A stretch of 64,000 nt of DNA from Collimonas sp. PA-H2 (GTDB lineage: Bacteria > Pseudomonadota > Gammaproteobacteria > Burkholderiales > Burkholderiaceae_D): the NCBI RefSeq assembly GCF_002564105.1, contig NZ_PDBX01000001.1, positions 5,456,001 to 5,520,000 on the forward strand, in the 5' to 3' direction. Numbering within the stretch: position 1 is the first letter of the stretch; each line of letters begins with the position of its first letter. Positions 37,079 to 47,929 of the stretch are shown piece by piece. The notes under the pieces are model-generated. The model was not told the DNA's origin. It searched no databases and worked only from the letters and a program-made list of their open reading frames with translations. The position numbers were made by a program, and so were the translations under genes.

Positions 37079-38221
37079 TTACTCTGTCGCAATAGCGATC
37101 AATGTTCCTGCTTTGGTTTGAAAAATCACATTAGAGCCAGCCACTACCGGGTTCGGCAGTACTGCGCTGCTATCTGCACGGATCCGTGCTTTCAGTGCGC
37201 CGTCTTCACGCGACAAGAAGTGAATATACCCTTCATAATCGCCGACAACCACTGTATTGCCCAATACTACCGGAGTAGTCAGGACACGATTGGCCAACTG
37301 CTTGTTTTGCCATACTACCGCACCGCTGTCCAGAGTGAACGCGGAGATTGCGCCGCGTTCGTCAACCGCATAGATGTTGTGGCCATCGCTGCCGACGCCA
37401 ACGTCGCTGGAGAACGGCTTGACCCAGTGCGCGTTGCCGCTGCCGGCATCGAAACAGCCGACCCGGCCTTGGTAGGCGACGGCGCAAACGTCACGGCCGA
37501 CGATCACCGGCATGCCGGAAGCGTCTGCAACCCGTTCCAGCTCGGTAGTGCCGCGCGGATCGCCGATCGCCATTTCCCACCATGGGCCGCCGTTAGTCAG
37601 ATTCAAGGCCGACAAGCGGCCACCCGGCAAGGACAGGAATGTTGCCTGTGGCACAACCAGGATACCAGGCGCCGAACGCAGTGTCAGCGTCGGCAAGGTG
37701 CGCAGCACGGTCCAGCGGCGTTCGCCGGTTTCGGCATCGAATGCGGAAATGCGATTGTCCTGGCTACGGACGACCACCAGTCCCTGGCCTACCGCCGGCG
37801 CAGACAGGATCTCGCTGCTTGCCTGTGCCTGCCAACGCTTCTTGCCTGCGGCGTCAAACGCCAGCAGCATGCCCTTGTCGCCAGCCACCGCGACAGTCGT
37901 GCCGTCAGTACCGACACCGCCGGTCAGCTTGCTGCCGGCGCTGATCTTCCAGGCCACCGCACCGGTAACGGCGTCGATGCGGACCACGGTGCCGTCAGTC
38001 GCGGCTGCGTACACGCTGCTGCCGGCAACCGCCGGCGAGAATGTAAAGATGGAAGCGCTGCCTATCGATTGCGTCCAGGCTGGATGCACTTTCAGGCTTT
38101 GCGTAAACTCGACCAAAGGTGCCGGCGGATTACTTGGCGCCTTGCCGCTGAACAAGGAACAGCCGCCCAATATCAGCAGAGCACCCGCACAGGCAACCGC
38201 TCGCATAGTCATAACACGCAT
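37079..38221 (-). CDS. bamB: Outer-membrane assembly lipoprotein BamB
   Basis: This 380-residue eight-bladed beta-propeller lipoprotein assists BamA in folding outer-membrane proteins. The signal peptide ends in the lipobox ILGGC (Cys near residue 21). PQQ-like repeats follow: [35 protein letters not shown] and [16 protein letters not shown] use ATG 38221, which has AAGGAAG upstream; the longer frame starting at 38278 overlaps yfgM and places 19 polar residues before the signal peptide. Confidence 0.96.
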   Translation of the reverse strand: MRVMTMRAVACAGALLILGGCSLFSGKAPSNPPAPLVEFTQSLKVHPAWTQSIGSASIFTFSPAVAGSSVYAAATDGTVVRIDAVTGAVAWKISAGSKLTGGVGTDGTTVAVAGDKGMLLAFDAAGKKRWQAQASSEILSAPAVGQGLVVVRSQDNRISAFDAETGERRWTVLRTLPTLTLRSAPGILVVPQATFLSLPGGRLSALNLTNGGPWWEMAIGDPRGTTELERVADASGMPVIVGRDVCAVAYQGRVGCFDAGSGNAHWVKPFSSDVGVGSDGHNIYAVDERGAISAFTLDSGAVVWQNKQLANRVLTTPVVLGNTVVVGDYEGYIHFLSREDGALKARIRADSSAVLPNPVVAGSNVIFQTKAGTLIAIATE

Positions 38222-38240
38222 ATTCTTCCTTTTCGAATTA

Positions 38241-38891
38241 TCAGGCTGCCGCTTTGGCTGGAGCTCCGCCAATCGCATCCAGTTTCAATTGAATCAATTG
38301 TTTGCCGGGATTCTTGCTATCCATCTTGTCCAGCGCCAGCTGGTAAGCGGCGCGCGCTTCGTCAAGCTTGTTCTGCGCGACCAGGATGTCGCCCTTGCGG
38401 TCAGCGGCGGCGCTGACGAAAGGTGCGGGCAAGTCGGCCGCCAGCACTTTCAAGCCATCGTCATAGGCCTTCTGGTCCAGCAAGATGCCCGCCAGGCGGA
38501 TTCTGGCCAAGGCTTTGTAATCGGCATCGTGACCGTGGTCGACCACCCATTGCAACTGGTCCTTGGCGGCGTTCAGGTCGTTGGCGTCGAACGCCGTCTT
38601 GGCGGCAGACATGGCGGCCATGCCGGCATAGGCGGTGCTGCCGAACTTCTGCTGGATGTCAGCGGCGGCGCGCTGCACCTTGGCGTTGTCTTTCGCCGTC
38701 ACGGCCTTTTGTTGCTCGTCGTAGAGCTGCGAAGCCTGCAAGGCCTGGCTGCGCTGATAGTAGTTCCAGCCGGACCAGCCGGCATATGCCGCCAGCGCGA
38801 TGATCAGCACCCAGGTGGTCAGATTGCCGTACTTGTCCCACCAGTTCTTGAGCGTTGCCAGTTGTTCCTGTTCGTCGAGATCGAATGCCAT
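38241..38891 (-). CDS. YfgM-like inner-membrane TPR protein
   Basis: This 216-residue ancillary protein of the SecYEG translocon links it to periplasmic chaperones. A cytoplasmic start (MAFDLDEQEQLATLKNWWDK) leads into one membrane helix (about 24-41, TTWVLIIALAAYAGWSGWN) and TPR-like helices in the periplasm. The start sequence and the hisS-yfgM-bamB-der order match the YfgM/tetratricopeptide family (TPR_21). It is 20 bases downstream of hisS. Confidence 0.92.
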   Translation of the reverse strand: MAFDLDEQEQLATLKNWWDKYGNLTTWVLIIALAAYAGWSGWNYYQRSQALQASQLYDEQQKAVTAKDNAKVQRAAADIQQKFGSTAYAGMAAMSAAKTAFDANDLNAAKDQLQWVVDHGHDADYKALARIRLAGILLDQKAYDDGLKVLAADLPAPFVSAAADRKGDILVAQNKLDEARAAYQLALDKMDSKNPGKQLIQLKLDAIGGAPAKAAA

Positions 38892-38911
38892 ATGATTTTT
38901 AGTTGTTGATT

Positions 38912-40309
38912 TTAGTGATGATAATGAACGTGATCGCCATGGTCGTGACCATGGTCGTCACCTGCTCCGACGATCTGATCAACCAGATAATCGCTTACCG
39001 CATCGAAAGGTACGACACTTTGATTGCCGCCACTAGCTTTTTCGCCATCGGCCGCGTGATCATGCCCCGCGTGGCTGTCGGCACGCAAGGTCTTGACGGT
39101 CGCGGTATGGTTGGCGACTTCATCGTCGCCGATGATGATGGCGTATGCCGCACCGCTGGCGTCGGCCCGTTTCATCTGCGACTTGAAACTGCCGCCGGCA
39201 TTGGACGAAGCGCAATGTAGCACAACATCCAGCCCAGCATTGCGCAGACGTTCCGCCAGCACGAACGATTGTAGCTGCGCCGCCTCGCCCTGATGCACCA
39301 GGTAGACGTCGCACTCGTTGCGTTGAGCCTGTTCGCCGTTCGCCCGCATCAGTTCCAGCAAGCGCTCCACGCCCATGGCAAAGCCGCAGGCTGGGGTCGG
39401 CTTGCCGCCGAACATTTCCACCAGCGGATCGTAGCGGCCGCCGCCACATACCGTACCCTGCGAACCGAGCTGGTCGGTGATCCATTCGAACACGGTGCGG
39501 TTGTAGTAGTCCATGCCGCGCACCAGGCGCGGGTTGATGGTGAACGGAATATTGTTGTGATTCAGGATCTTCTGCACGCCTTCGAAATGCGCCAGCGATT
39601 CCGCGCCCAGGTAGGACAGCAGCTGCGGCGCGGCGTTGACCATTTCCTGCATCGCGGGATTCTTGGTGTCCAGGATGCGCAGCGGATTGGTGTGCAAGCG
39701 GCGCTGGGCATCGGCGTCCAGCAGTTCCTGATGCTGTTCAAAGTAAGCGATCAGGTCAGTGCGGTGACGATTGCGTTCTTCAGCGTCGCCGATCGAATTC
39801 AGTTGCAGCTTGACGTCTTGCAAGCCGAGATCGTCCCACAGCCGCTGGCACATCATGATCAGTTCGGCGTCGATATCCGGGCCGGTAAAGCCCAGCGCTT
39901 CGGCGCCGACCTGATGGAACTGCCGATAGCGTCCACGCTGCGGCCGCTCGTGTCGGAACATCGGGCCGTTATACCAGAGCCGCTTAGGGCCGTCGTAGGT
40001 CAGGTTATGTTCGATGGCGGCGCGCACCACGCCGGCAGTGCTTTCCGGACGCAGGGTCAGGTTGTCGCCGTTCATCGAATCGGTGAAGGAATACATTTCC
40101 TTTTCGACGATATCGGTGACCGCGCCGAGGCCGCGCGCAAACAAGGCCGTCGGTTCGACGATAGGCGTGCGGATCTTCTGGAAGCCATAGCTCTTCAGCA
40201 CCGACTCGACGGTGTTTTCAAACAATTCCCACAAGGCCGCATCGGCCGGCAGGATATCGTTCATTCCTTTTACGCCGACGATTTTTTCGGCTTTCTTATT
40301 TTCTGACAT
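38912..40309 (-). CDS. hisS: Histidyl-tRNA synthetase with histidine-rich C-terminal tail
   Basis: This 465-residue class II enzyme charges tRNA-His. Motif 2 ([14 protein letters not shown]), the histidine A loop [15 protein letters not shown] and motif 3 ([13 protein letters not shown]) are intact, and the anticodon-binding domain follows. E. coli HisRS has 424 residues; the extra length is an inserted [19 protein letters not shown] segment and a terminal [15 protein letters not shown] tail with seven histidines in fifteen residues. Such tails can bind zinc or nickel. The gene lies 75 bases after ispG. Confidence 0.97.
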   Translation of the reverse strand: MSENKKAEKIVGVKGMNDILPADAALWELFENTVESVLKSYGFQKIRTPIVEPTALFARGLGAVTDIVEKEMYSFTDSMNGDNLTLRPESTAGVVRAAIEHNLTYDGPKRLWYNGPMFRHERPQRGRYRQFHQVGAEALGFTGPDIDAELIMMCQRLWDDLGLQDVKLQLNSIGDAEERNRHRTDLIAYFEQHQELLDADAQRRLHTNPLRILDTKNPAMQEMVNAAPQLLSYLGAESLAHFEGVQKILNHNNIPFTINPRLVRGMDYYNRTVFEWITDQLGSQGTVCGGGRYDPLVEMFGGKPTPACGFAMGVERLLELMRANGEQAQRNECDVYLVHQGEAAQLQSFVLAERLRNAGLDVVLHCASSNAGGSFKSQMKRADASGAAYAIIIGDDEVANHTATVKTLRADSHAGHDHAADGEKASGGNQSVVPFDAVSDYLVDQIVGAGDDHGHDHGDHVHYHH

Positions 40310-40384
40310 TCTTTTTCAATTTACCCGTAGTAATCAATAGTATTGATCAGTTTTTCGTGACTATTGTTTTATTCTTTATTCGGA

Positions 40385-41641
40385 TCAGACTGCTGGCTGG
40401 CCGTAATGGCTCTTCACATAATCCAGCACGACTGCCTGGAATTCTTCGGCAATCCGCTCGCCGCGCAGCGTCAATTTCTTCTCGCCATCGATGAATACCG
40501 GCGCCGCAGGCGATTCGCCGGTGCCCGGCAAGCTGATGCCGATATTCGCATGCTTGGATTCGCCAGGGCCATTCACGATGCAGCCCATGACCGCCACATT
40601 CATGCCTTCAACGCCTGGGTAAGCTTTTTTCCAGACCGGCATCTGATCGCGCAGATAGGTCTGGATCTTGTCAGCCAGGTCCTGGAACACGGTCGACGTA
40701 GTGCGGCCGCAGCCAGGGCAAGCAATTACCATCGGTGCGAATTTGCGCAAGCCCATGGTCTGCAGGATTTCCTGGCCAACAATCACTTCGCGGGTGCGGT
40801 CGCCGCCCGGTTCCGGCGTCAGCGAAATCCGGATGGTGTCGCCTATACCCTCTTGCAGCAGCACCGACAAGGCCGCGGTCGAAGCGACGATGCCCTTGCT
40901 GCCCATGCCCGCTTCGGTCAACCCCAGGTGCAGCGGGTAGTCGCAGCGGCGCGCCAGTTCCCGGTACACGGCGATCAGATCCTGCACGCCGGAGACCTTG
41001 CACGACAGGATGATACGGTCGGCAGCCAGACCGAGCTCTTCCGCTCTTTGCGCGTTTTCGATGGCCGAGGTCACCAGCGCTTCGTACATCACGGCCTGCG
41101 CCGGCCATGGCTGGCTGCGGGCGGCGTTCTCATCCATGATGCGCGCCAGCAGCGCCTGGTCGAGACTGCCCCAGTTGACGCCGATGCGCACCGGTTTGTC
41201 GTACTTGCAAGCGGCTTCAATCATTTGCGCATATTGGGTGTCGCGCTTGGCGCCCTTGCCCACATTGCCCGGATTGATCCGATACTTCGACAAGGCCTGG
41301 GCACACTCAGGATAGTCGTTCAGCAAGGTATGGCCGTTGTAGTGGAAATCGCCCACCAGCGGCACATCGATGCCCATCTTGTCCAACTGTTCGCGGATCG
41401 CCGGCACAGCCGCGGCTGCTTCCGGATTATTCACGGTAATCCGCACCAGTTCGGAACCGGCACGCGCCAGGTCCTTGACCTGGATCGCGGTGCCGATGGC
41501 GTCGGCGGTATCGGTATTGGTCATCGACTGCACCACCACCGGTGCGCCGCCGCCGACCATGATCTTGCGCTCACCGTAGCTGATCACCGCGCCGCGGCTG
41601 AGACGTCGTGCAGTAGGGCCTGAGCCGATCGGAAGATTCAT
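40385..41641 (-). CDS. ispG: 4-hydroxy-3-methylbut-2-en-1-yl diphosphate synthase (IspG)
   Basis: This 418-residue iron-sulfur enzyme performs the penultimate step of the MEP isoprenoid pathway. The N-terminal TIM barrel has [13 protein letters not shown] and [15 protein letters not shown]. The C-terminal cluster domain keeps all three cysteines, two in [13 protein letters not shown] and one in [10 protein letters not shown]. The N-terminus includes the family [21 protein letters not shown]. It sits 19 bases downstream of rodZ. Confidence 0.97.
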   Translation of the reverse strand: MNLPIGSGPTARRLSRGAVISYGERKIMVGGGAPVVVQSMTNTDTADAIGTAIQVKDLARAGSELVRITVNNPEAAAAVPAIREQLDKMGIDVPLVGDFHYNGHTLLNDYPECAQALSKYRINPGNVGKGAKRDTQYAQMIEAACKYDKPVRIGVNWGSLDQALLARIMDENAARSQPWPAQAVMYEALVTSAIENAQRAEELGLAADRIILSCKVSGVQDLIAVYRELARRCDYPLHLGLTEAGMGSKGIVASTAALSVLLQEGIGDTIRISLTPEPGGDRTREVIVGQEILQTMGLRKFAPMVIACPGCGRTTSTVFQDLADKIQTYLRDQMPVWKKAYPGVEGMNVAVMGCIVNGPGESKHANIGISLPGTGESPAAPVFIDGEKKLTLRGERIAEEFQAVVLDYVKSHYGQPAV

Positions 41642-41660
41642 GAACGTCTCTCTTTCAAGC

Positions 41661-42662
41661 TTATTTCAAGGTCAGCCGGGCGACATTGGTCTTGGACCCG
41701 GCCTTCAGGTCCAGCGGCGCGCCGCGCAAGGTAGCGTCAACCCCGGCGATATTGCCGATGATGACGCTGACCGGCTGCGACATGTCTACCGTTTCCGTGC
41801 TGCCGGCTTTCACCAGGCGCGAAATCAGCACGGTGTTGTCAGCGCGCTTGATATCGACCCACGAATCCTGGCGGAAGTTCAGGCTTAGTTCGCCGCCGGC
41901 CGCCGGCCTGGCAGTAGTTACAGTTGCAGTTGCTCCGCCATTGGCCGCTGCCGGGCTGGCCGCTACGGCATTGACGCCGGTGCCAGCTACCGTTGCCCCG
42001 TCCGTCGCAGGAGCGGCAGGAGCAGCCGTCAAGGCCGCATTCGCTTCCTTATCGGCGGCCTGGGTATCCGTGCTCGCAGACGACGCGGCAGCAGCCTCTT
42101 CGCTAGCTGACTCAGTAGCTGAAGCAGTAGTTGAAGCAGTCGCCGAGGCGGCAGCTTTCTCGCTCAACGACTGCAAGGTATTCTGCACCACCGGCAGCAC
42201 GTCGAGCCGTATCGCCACCGCCAGCAGCAACAGCGCCACCGCCAGCACGACCAGCCATTTATAGGCAAATTTGCTGCGTCCCATCAAGCTGAAACGGGAT
42301 TCCGAAAAAGGCGTCGACAACTGGCCATGCGCGGTAGCGCGCACGGGTTGCACCGCGGCTGCGGGTGAAATGGCGGCCAATGCGTCGCTCACGTCGAGGT
42401 CCAGCAATTTGGCATAGGAGCGGATAAAACCGCGCGTCATGACCATGGTCGGCAAGGCGGCGTAATTATCCGCTTCCATTGCTTCGATCTGGCGCGGCGC
42501 CAGCTTCAGATGGCTGGCGACTTCCGTCACCGACCAGCCAAGCTGCTCGCGCCTGCCGGCCAGCTGGCTGCCGAGCGTGGCGCTCTGCGCTTGCTCAGCC
42601 AGATTGTCCAGGTGCAGGACTTCGTCGGCAGCAGCCTGCCTCAACTGTTCTGGCTCACTCAT
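41661..42662 (-). CDS. rodZ: RodZ-like cell-shape protein (HTH, membrane helix, DUF4115)
   Basis: This 333-residue protein anchors MreB filaments to the membrane and supports rod shape. The cytoplasmic helix-turn-helix covers about residues 30-95 ([20 protein letters not shown], then [15 protein letters not shown] and [15 protein letters not shown]). A membrane helix lies near 142-162 ([20 protein letters not shown]). An Ala/Ser/Thr-rich periplasmic linker of about 95 residues leads to the C-terminal DUF4115 domain ([20 protein letters not shown]). ATG 42662 overlaps the pilF stop by 8 bases. Confidence 0.93.
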   Translation of the reverse strand: MSEPEQLRQAAADEVLHLDNLAEQAQSATLGSQLAGRREQLGWSVTEVASHLKLAPRQIEAMEADNYAALPTMVMTRGFIRSYAKLLDLDVSDALAAISPAAAVQPVRATAHGQLSTPFSESRFSLMGRSKFAYKWLVVLAVALLLLAVAIRLDVLPVVQNTLQSLSEKAAASATASTTASATESASEEAAAASSASTDTQAADKEANAALTAAPAAPATDGATVAGTGVNAVAASPAAANGGATATVTTARPAAGGELSLNFRQDSWVDIKRADNTVLISRLVKAGSTETVDMSQPVSVIIGNIAGVDATLRGAPLDLKAGSKTNVARLTLK

Positions 42663-43497
42663 TAAACGCCCCGCGCTGGTAAGCTGCGAATTCCGGGGAG
42701 CCGGCAAAACGACGGCGTAATTGCGTCACCAAACTTGCTTCTGCAGCTGTGTCACCCAACTTGCGCTCCACTTTGATTGCTGTCCATAATGCTTCCGCAT
42801 TTTGCACATCTGTTTTCAATACGAGTCCGATATAAAACCGGGCCCGTTCATAGTCGTTGCGGTCATATGCCAGTTGCGCCAGCTTGGCATTGGTCAGCGG
42901 ATTGCTGGCGTCAAACTGGAAGGCTTGCAGCAGATAGCGCTCTGCCGCCGCCGTATCGTTCAGCTTGAGGCTGCATACGCCGGCATTGGTCAGGGCCTTG
43001 GCCGGCGACTGGTAGGTGCGGCTCTTCAAGGCAGTCTCGAAATGAGTTATCGATTCCTTGACGCGGCCATTCTGGCACAGGAACCAGCCATAATTATTGG
43101 CAAAATCCGGATTGTTCGGCGCCAGCCGCAAGGCACGCTGGAAATTTTCGTCGGCCAGCCGGTTCTCCCCCATGTCCATATAAACCAGGCCGCGCACGCT
43201 GTAGGCATCGGCCATCTCAGGATCGGCGGCCAGCGCCTGCTTGATCTCGTCCAGAGCGACTTCCAGCTGGCGCTGCTCGTAATAGCCGACTGCCAGCTGC
43301 AAACGGATGCCGGCACGGCGTTGCGCCTCGGTCTGGTCGGAGCTGGTCGCCAGCTCGCGGGTGGATCCGCTCTGCTGATCGCTGCTCAGCGGCGGATTGG
43401 CGCAGCCGCTCAGGCCTGCCAGTAATGACAAGGCCGTCGCGGCAAACACGATACGGCCACTCCAGCTACCCAGTTTGCTGCTCACTTGATCTGTCAC
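42655..43497 (-). CDS. pilF: Type IV pilus biogenesis/stability lipoprotein PilF (PilW)
   Basis: This 280-residue outer-membrane pilotin lipoprotein has a lipobox LAGLSGC (Cys near residue 32) followed by TPR repeats ([60 protein letters not shown]). PilF helps the PilQ secretin multimerise. It overlaps rlmN by 4 bases and rodZ by 8 bases, an arrangement conserved in betaproteobacteria and gammaproteobacteria. Confidence 0.94.
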   Translation of the reverse strand: MTDQVSSKLGSWSGRIVFAATALSLLAGLSGCANPPLSSDQQSGSTRELATSSDQTEAQRRAGIRLQLAVGYYEQRQLEVALDEIKQALAADPEMADAYSVRGLVYMDMGENRLADENFQRALRLAPNNPDFANNYGWFLCQNGRVKESITHFETALKSRTYQSPAKALTNAGVCSLKLNDTAAAERYLLQAFQFDASNPLTNAKLAQLAYDRNDYERARFYIGLVLKTDVQNAEALWTAIKVERKLGDTAAEASLVTQLRRRFAGSPEFAAYQRGAFNE

Positions 43498-44669
43498 TCA
43501 GACACCTCGATGATGCGGCCAAAGTTCTTCCCGAATTTCTGCTGATATTCGGTCATTTTCTGCATGCGTTCCTGCACGCGCGTACGGTCTTGCACTTCCC
43601 CCGCCAGCTGGCCGCAGGCGGCATCGATATCGTCGCCGCGCGTCTTGCGCACAGTGGTGACGATGCCGGCGTCCATCAGGATCTGGGCGAAGGCCTTGAT
43701 GCGCGGATTGTTGGAGCGCTTCAGGCCCGACTCAGGGAAAGGATTAAACGGAATCAGGTTGAATTTGCATGGCACCACCGGACCGCCGCCATGACCCTGC
43801 ACCAGGGCGATCAGCTCGCGGGCGTGGGCGTCGGTATCGTTGACGTCATCCAGCATGCAGTATTCAAAGGTAATGAAATCGCGCGGCGCGAATTCCAGAT
43901 AGCGCTTGCAGGCCGCCATCAGCTCACGCAGGGGGTACTTCTTGTTGAGCGGCACCAGGCCATCGCGCAAGGTGTCGTTGGAGGCGTGCAGCGACACCGC
44001 CATCGCCACCGCGCAGTCCTGCGACAGCTTGTCGATCATCGGCACCACGCCGCTGGTGGACAGCGTCACGCGGCGGCGCGACAGGCCGTAGGCGTTATCG
44101 TCCAGCATCAGCTTCAGCGCGGTCACCGTCGGTTCATAATTCAGCAAAGGCTCGCCCATGCCCATCATCACCACGTTGGTGATCTGGCGCTCGCCTTTGT
44201 GGCCCGGCTCGACACCCTTGGACTTGCGCAATTCGAATTCCGCCATCCACAGCTGGCCGATGATTTCGCCGACCGTCAGGTTGCGGCTGAAACCCTGCTT
44301 GCCGGTGGAGCAAAAGCGGCAGTTCACGGCGCAGCCGGCCTGGGTCGAAATGCACAGGGTGCCGCGGTTTTCCTCGGGGATGAAGACCGTCTCGACCGCA
44401 TTGCCCTGGCCGACATCGAGCAGCCACTTGCGGGTGCCGTCGGTCGAGGTGTGATCGCTGATCACGGCGGGAGCGGCGATGATCGCCCGGGTTGCCAGCT
44501 TGTCACGCAATGACTTGGCGAGGTCGGTCATTGCATCGAAATCGTGCGCGCCGAATTGATGAATCCAGCGCAATAACTGTTTGGCGCGGAATGGCTTCTC
44601 CCCCAACTCGCCGCAATACGCGGTCAGTTGTGCGGGATCCAGATCCAGCAGGTTGGTGAGAGCAGTCAT
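43494..44669 (-). CDS. rlmN: Dual-specificity 23S rRNA/tRNA adenine-C2 methyltransferase RlmN
   Basis: This 391-residue radical-SAM enzyme methylates A2503 of 23S rRNA and A37 of several tRNAs. The CxxxCxxC cluster motif CAVNCRFC is intact, the glycine-rich [14 protein letters not shown] site is present, and the C-terminal cysteine used for protein-RNA adduct formation appears in the [15 protein letters not shown] block. It follows ndk by 93 bases. Confidence 0.97.
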   Translation of the reverse strand: MTALTNLLDLDPAQLTAYCGELGEKPFRAKQLLRWIHQFGAHDFDAMTDLAKSLRDKLATRAIIAAPAVISDHTSTDGTRKWLLDVGQGNAVETVFIPEENRGTLCISTQAGCAVNCRFCSTGKQGFSRNLTVGEIIGQLWMAEFELRKSKGVEPGHKGERQITNVVMMGMGEPLLNYEPTVTALKLMLDDNAYGLSRRRVTLSTSGVVPMIDKLSQDCAVAMAVSLHASNDTLRDGLVPLNKKYPLRELMAACKRYLEFAPRDFITFEYCMLDDVNDTDAHARELIALVQGHGGGPVVPCKFNLIPFNPFPESGLKRSNNPRIKAFAQILMDAGIVTTVRKTRGDDIDAACGQLAGEVQDRTRVQERMQKMTEYQQKFGKNFGRIIEVSE

Positions 44670-44762
44670 GGCATTTCCAATTTTCTATATTACTCAGGGT
44701 GGCAGCGGCATGGTCCTGCCTGCCGCGTCCGCCCTGCTACAACAAAACAACTTTAGTTCAGC

Positions 44763-45173
44763 TTAGACCGCTGGGAAGAAGTAAGCGATTTCAACCTTGC
44801 CAGCTTCAACTGCGTCCGAACCGTGCACTGCGTTAGCGTCGATCGAGTCAGCGAAATCAGCACGGATCGTGCCTTTTTCTGCCTTCTTAGGATCGGTTGC
44901 ACCCATCAGGTCGCGGTGCTTCAAAACTGCGTTTTCGCCTTCCAGAGCCTGGATCATTACCGGACCGGAGATCATGAAATCAACCAGGTCCTTGAAGAAA
45001 GGACGCTCGCTGTGCACAGCGTAGAAGCCTTCGGCTTCAGCGCGTGTCAGGTGCGTCATGCGGGCAGCAACGATTTTCAAGCCAGCGTTTTCGAAACGGG
45101 TGTAGATTTGACCGATTACGTTTTTTGCGACTGCGTCTGGTTTGATAATCGACAGGGTGCGTTCAATTGCCAT
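44763..45173 (-). CDS. ndk: Nucleoside diphosphate kinase
   Basis: This 136-residue enzyme moves the terminal phosphate among nucleoside triphosphates. The start [18 protein letters not shown] and the active-site histidine in ANAVHGSDA are intact, and the nucleotide-binding [17 protein letters not shown] block is present. It is slightly shorter than the usual 141-143 residues, with a compact loop near [14 protein letters not shown]. It heads the minus-strand ndk-rlmN-pilF-rodZ-ispG-hisS-yfgM-bamB-der block. Confidence 0.98.
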   Translation of the reverse strand: MAIERTLSIIKPDAVAKNVIGQIYTRFENAGLKIVAARMTHLTRAEAEGFYAVHSERPFFKDLVDFMISGPVMIQALEGENAVLKHRDLMGATDPKKAEKGTIRADFADSIDANAVHGSDAVEAGKVEIAYFFPAV

Positions 45174-45466
45174 CTGAAAAACTCCAATAGAAAGAAAGGG
45201 TTAAAGTGTTTTATGAAAGGATTAAATGAGTGACTGGCCAATAGTTCAATCAACCTTTGATTTTAACACGAAACACCCGTATAGAATCGTCAAAACTAGC
45301 CAAAACGCAAGGTGATTACCTCGCAAAACCGGTAAAAAGCGCCAGGAAGCGCTCTGGAACCCGCCGAGAACCACTTTGCCGCTTTACTGTCTGATGTAAA
45401 GATGTTGTCAGCAAGTGCTATGATCGCAACAGTTTAATACTTTTGCAATTTTCAAAGGAGTCCTTA

Positions 45467-46162
45467 ATGAACCCAAACCTGCAATCAACCTACTCACCAG
45501 GCAGCACCGCGCTCAGCGTTCAGCATCGCGTGCTGCGCAATACGTACTGGCTGCTGGCGCTGTCCATGCTGCCGACGATTGCCGGCGCCTGGCTTGGGGT
45601 CCAGATGGATTTCAGCTTCTTCAGGAACAGTCCGCTGATAGGCTTCATGGCCTTCATGGCGGTCGCCTTTGGTTTCTTCTATGCAATTGAAAAGACCAAG
45701 AACAGCGGCTGGGGCGTACTGTTGCTGCTTGGCTTCACCTTCTTCATGGGCCTGATGCTGTCGCGCCTGATCGGCCACACGCTGGTCGGCTTCTCCAACG
45801 GCGCCACTCTGATCATGATGGCTTTCGGCGGCACCGCCAGCGTATTTGTCGTCATGGCAAGTATTGCCACCGTCAGCAAGCGCGACTTCTCCAACATGGG
45901 AAAATGGCTGTTCGCCGGCGTCGTAGTGCTGCTGCTGGCCTCGCTGGCCAATGTTTTCCTGCAGATTCCAGCGCTTTACCTGGCGGTATCAGTGATCGCG
46001 ATTGCCATTTTCTCGGCCTACATCCTGTATGACGTGCAGCGCATCATCAATGGCGGCGAAACAAATTACATTTCCGCAACATTGAGCCTGTATCTGGATG
46101 TCTACAACATCTTTGTCAACCTGCTGTCCTTGCTGGGTATCTTCGGCGGCAACCGAAACTAA
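45467..46162 (+). CDS. Bax inhibitor-1/YccA-family membrane protein
   Basis: This 231-residue protein with about seven membrane helices belongs to the BI-1/TMBIM family, related to YccA/YbhL, which modulate FtsH activity or act as pH-sensitive calcium channels. The C-terminal signature AIFSAYILYDVQRIINGGE followed by NYISATLSLYLDVYNIFVNLL is typical. ATG 45467 has an AAGGAG site 7 bases upstream; the frame also opens at 45443 but lacks one there. It is divergent from ndk, with 293 bases between. Confidence 0.92.
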   Translation: MNPNLQSTYSPGSTALSVQHRVLRNTYWLLALSMLPTIAGAWLGVQMDFSFFRNSPLIGFMAFMAVAFGFFYAIEKTKNSGWGVLLLLGFTFFMGLMLSRLIGHTLVGFSNGATLIMMAFGGTASVFVVMASIATVSKRDFSNMGKWLFAGVVVLLLASLANVFLQIPALYLAVSVIAIAIFSAYILYDVQRIINGGETNYISATLSLYLDVYNIFVNLLSLLGIFGGNRN

Positions 46163-46183
46163 GCAAAATCTCGTTTCAGATAC

Positions 46184-46415
46184 AAAAAACCGGCTTCAGA
46201 GCCTAATGCTGTTCAGTTAGGGCAGAACGACATGGCGTAGGGTGGGCACTCCGTGCCCACCCAGTATCATGGATATTCGTGTCCCCGACATTCGTGCCCC
46301 GGCTATGCGCCCCGGCCCGTGCGCGTGGGCACGGAGTGCCCACCCTACGAGTTCCGCAAATAAAAATGCCGTTCAGTCTTAACTGAACGGCATTAGGCTT
46401 CAGGGCCGGTTTTTT
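46184..46415. repeat. Nested inverted-repeat element between convergent genes
   Basis: Two complementary layers are visible. The outer layer pairs AAAAAACCGG (46184-46193) with CCGGTTTTTT (46406-46415) and a 20-base AGCCTAATGC... segment (46199-46218) with 46380-46399 at 19 of 20 positions. The inner layer is a perfect 25-base inverted repeat, 46236-46260 against 46325-46349, built on GTGGGCAC/GTGCCCAC. Each inner arm is itself a hairpin (8-bp stem, 3-base loop). The 64-base centre contains two ATTCGTG(T/C)CCC copies. It carries no gene. It looks like a REP/MITE-type insertion inside, or grown from, a bidirectional terminator. Confidence 0.75.
46365..46394. terminator. Terminator hairpin between the BI-1 gene and rlmD
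   Basis: A perfect 13-bp stem AATGCCGTTCAGT / ACTGAACGGCATT with a 4-base loop lies about 65 bases past the rlmD stop on the minus strand. It is preceded by AAATAAA at its left edge, which is a T-rich tail on the minus strand. It could end rlmD transcripts and, with the outer arms, those of the BI-1 gene. Confidence 0.6.
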
Positions 46416-46460
46416 CATGGGCTATCCAACTGTATCAAGCCAGCGGATCAAGCAAGCGAA

Positions 46461-47810
46461 CTAAGCGAGATCAAACACTGCAATCGATTCCACGTGAGCG
46501 GTGTGCGGGAACATGTTCACCACCCCGGCCTGACTCAGGCGATAGCCGCCGGCGGTCAGCAAGCCGGCATCGCGCGCCAGCGTCGACGGATTGCAAGAGA
46601 CATAGACAATCCGCTGCGGCATGAAACTCTTGTCGATGGCCGCCAGCCCGACGATCGCTTCGCATACAGCCGCGGCGCCATCGCGCGGCGGGTCGATCAG
46701 CATGCGCTCAAACTTGCCCAGGGCGATGAAATCCTGCGCGGTCGCTTCAAACAGGTTGCGGCAGTAAAACGTTGTCTTCTCCGCCAGTTGATTGACCGCG
46801 GCATTTTCGCCGGCGCGGTTGATCAGGGCCTGGCTGCCTTCGATGCCGACTACTTCGCGCACCTGAGTCGCCAGCGGCAAGGTGAAATTCCCCAGGCCGC
46901 AAAACAGGTCGGCCACGCGGTCCTGCGGTTGCAGGTCCAGCAGGCGCAAGGCGCGCGCCACCAGCACCCGGTTGATCTGGTGGTTGACCTGGGTGAAATC
47001 GGTAGGCTTGAACGGCATCCGCACGCCGAATTCTGGCAAGGTGTAATACAAGTCGCCTTGCGCCGGATAAAACGGATAGGCGCTGTCTGGCCCTGCGGTC
47101 TGCAGCCACCAGTTGACCTGGTATTCATCCGCAAAGGCCTTCAGCTTGATCTCGTCATCGCCGCTCAAGGCCGCCATGATGCGCAACACCAGCGCCGTCA
47201 CCTTGCCTTGCGGGCCTTCGCCGACCGCCAGTTCGATCTGCGGAATATGGTCGATCAGGCTGAGCGAAGCGATCAGATGGCGCAAAGGGACCAGCATCGC
47301 CGATACATTCGCCGGCAATATGTCGCACTGCTTCATGTCCGTGATGAAAGATGACTTGCGCTCATGGAAGCCGACCAGCACCCCGCCCTTTTTAGGCACA
47401 TTGCGCACCGATATGCGGGCGCGGTAGCGGTAGCCCCAGGTCGGCCCGTAAATCGGCCGCAGCATGGATTCCGCCTTGACCTTGCCGATATGCCACAGAT
47501 TATCCTCCAGCACGCGCTGCTTGATCGCCACCTGCGCCGACGGCTCCAGATGCTGCATGGCGCAGCCGCCGCAAATGCCGAACACGGCGCAATGCGGCTT
47601 GACCCGCAGCACCGATTCCTTATGCAAGGCGGTCATGCTGGCAGCTTCCCATTTGGCCTTCTTGCGATACGACAAGAAGCTGACGCGCTCGCCTGGCAAG
47701 GCGCCTTCGACAAAGATCACCTTGCCCTGGGTACCATCTTCATTTTGCAAATGGCCGATCCCGCGCGCATCCATGTCGAGGGATTTGATATCGATAATGT
47801 CTTGTTGCAT
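46461..47810 (-). CDS. rlmD: 23S rRNA (uracil-1939-C5)-methyltransferase RlmD
   Basis: This 449-residue enzyme (formerly RumA) methylates U1939 of 23S rRNA. It has an N-terminal TRAM domain, the iron-sulfur cysteines in CAVFGICGGCAMQH, the SAM motif DLFCGLGNFTLPLA, LIDPPRDGAAAV, and the catalytic cysteine in IVYVSCNPSTLARD. It lies 119 bases after rpoS on the same strand and is convergent with the BI-1 family gene. Confidence 0.96.
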   Translation of the reverse strand: MQQDIIDIKSLDMDARGIGHLQNEDGTQGKVIFVEGALPGERVSFLSYRKKAKWEAASMTALHKESVLRVKPHCAVFGICGGCAMQHLEPSAQVAIKQRVLEDNLWHIGKVKAESMLRPIYGPTWGYRYRARISVRNVPKKGGVLVGFHERKSSFITDMKQCDILPANVSAMLVPLRHLIASLSLIDHIPQIELAVGEGPQGKVTALVLRIMAALSGDDEIKLKAFADEYQVNWWLQTAGPDSAYPFYPAQGDLYYTLPEFGVRMPFKPTDFTQVNHQINRVLVARALRLLDLQPQDRVADLFCGLGNFTLPLATQVREVVGIEGSQALINRAGENAAVNQLAEKTTFYCRNLFEATAQDFIALGKFERMLIDPPRDGAAAVCEAIVGLAAIDKSFMPQRIVYVSCNPSTLARDAGLLTAGGYRLSQAGVVNMFPHTAHVESIAVFDLA

Positions 47811-47929
47811 AGGAAGCAGTAACTTGCCGTCGGATACGACAGCGTCGAAATGGAGTGAAGTCAGCCCATGATTATAGCGCCATGCGGGCCGGCTGAGGTC
47901 AGCTTAGCGCAATGCCGGCAGACCAGGCC

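Noticed and set aside
46184-46415. Insertion sequence
   Set aside because: The 232-base element has no transposase frame and I see no target-site duplication, so it is reported only as a non-coding inverted repeat.
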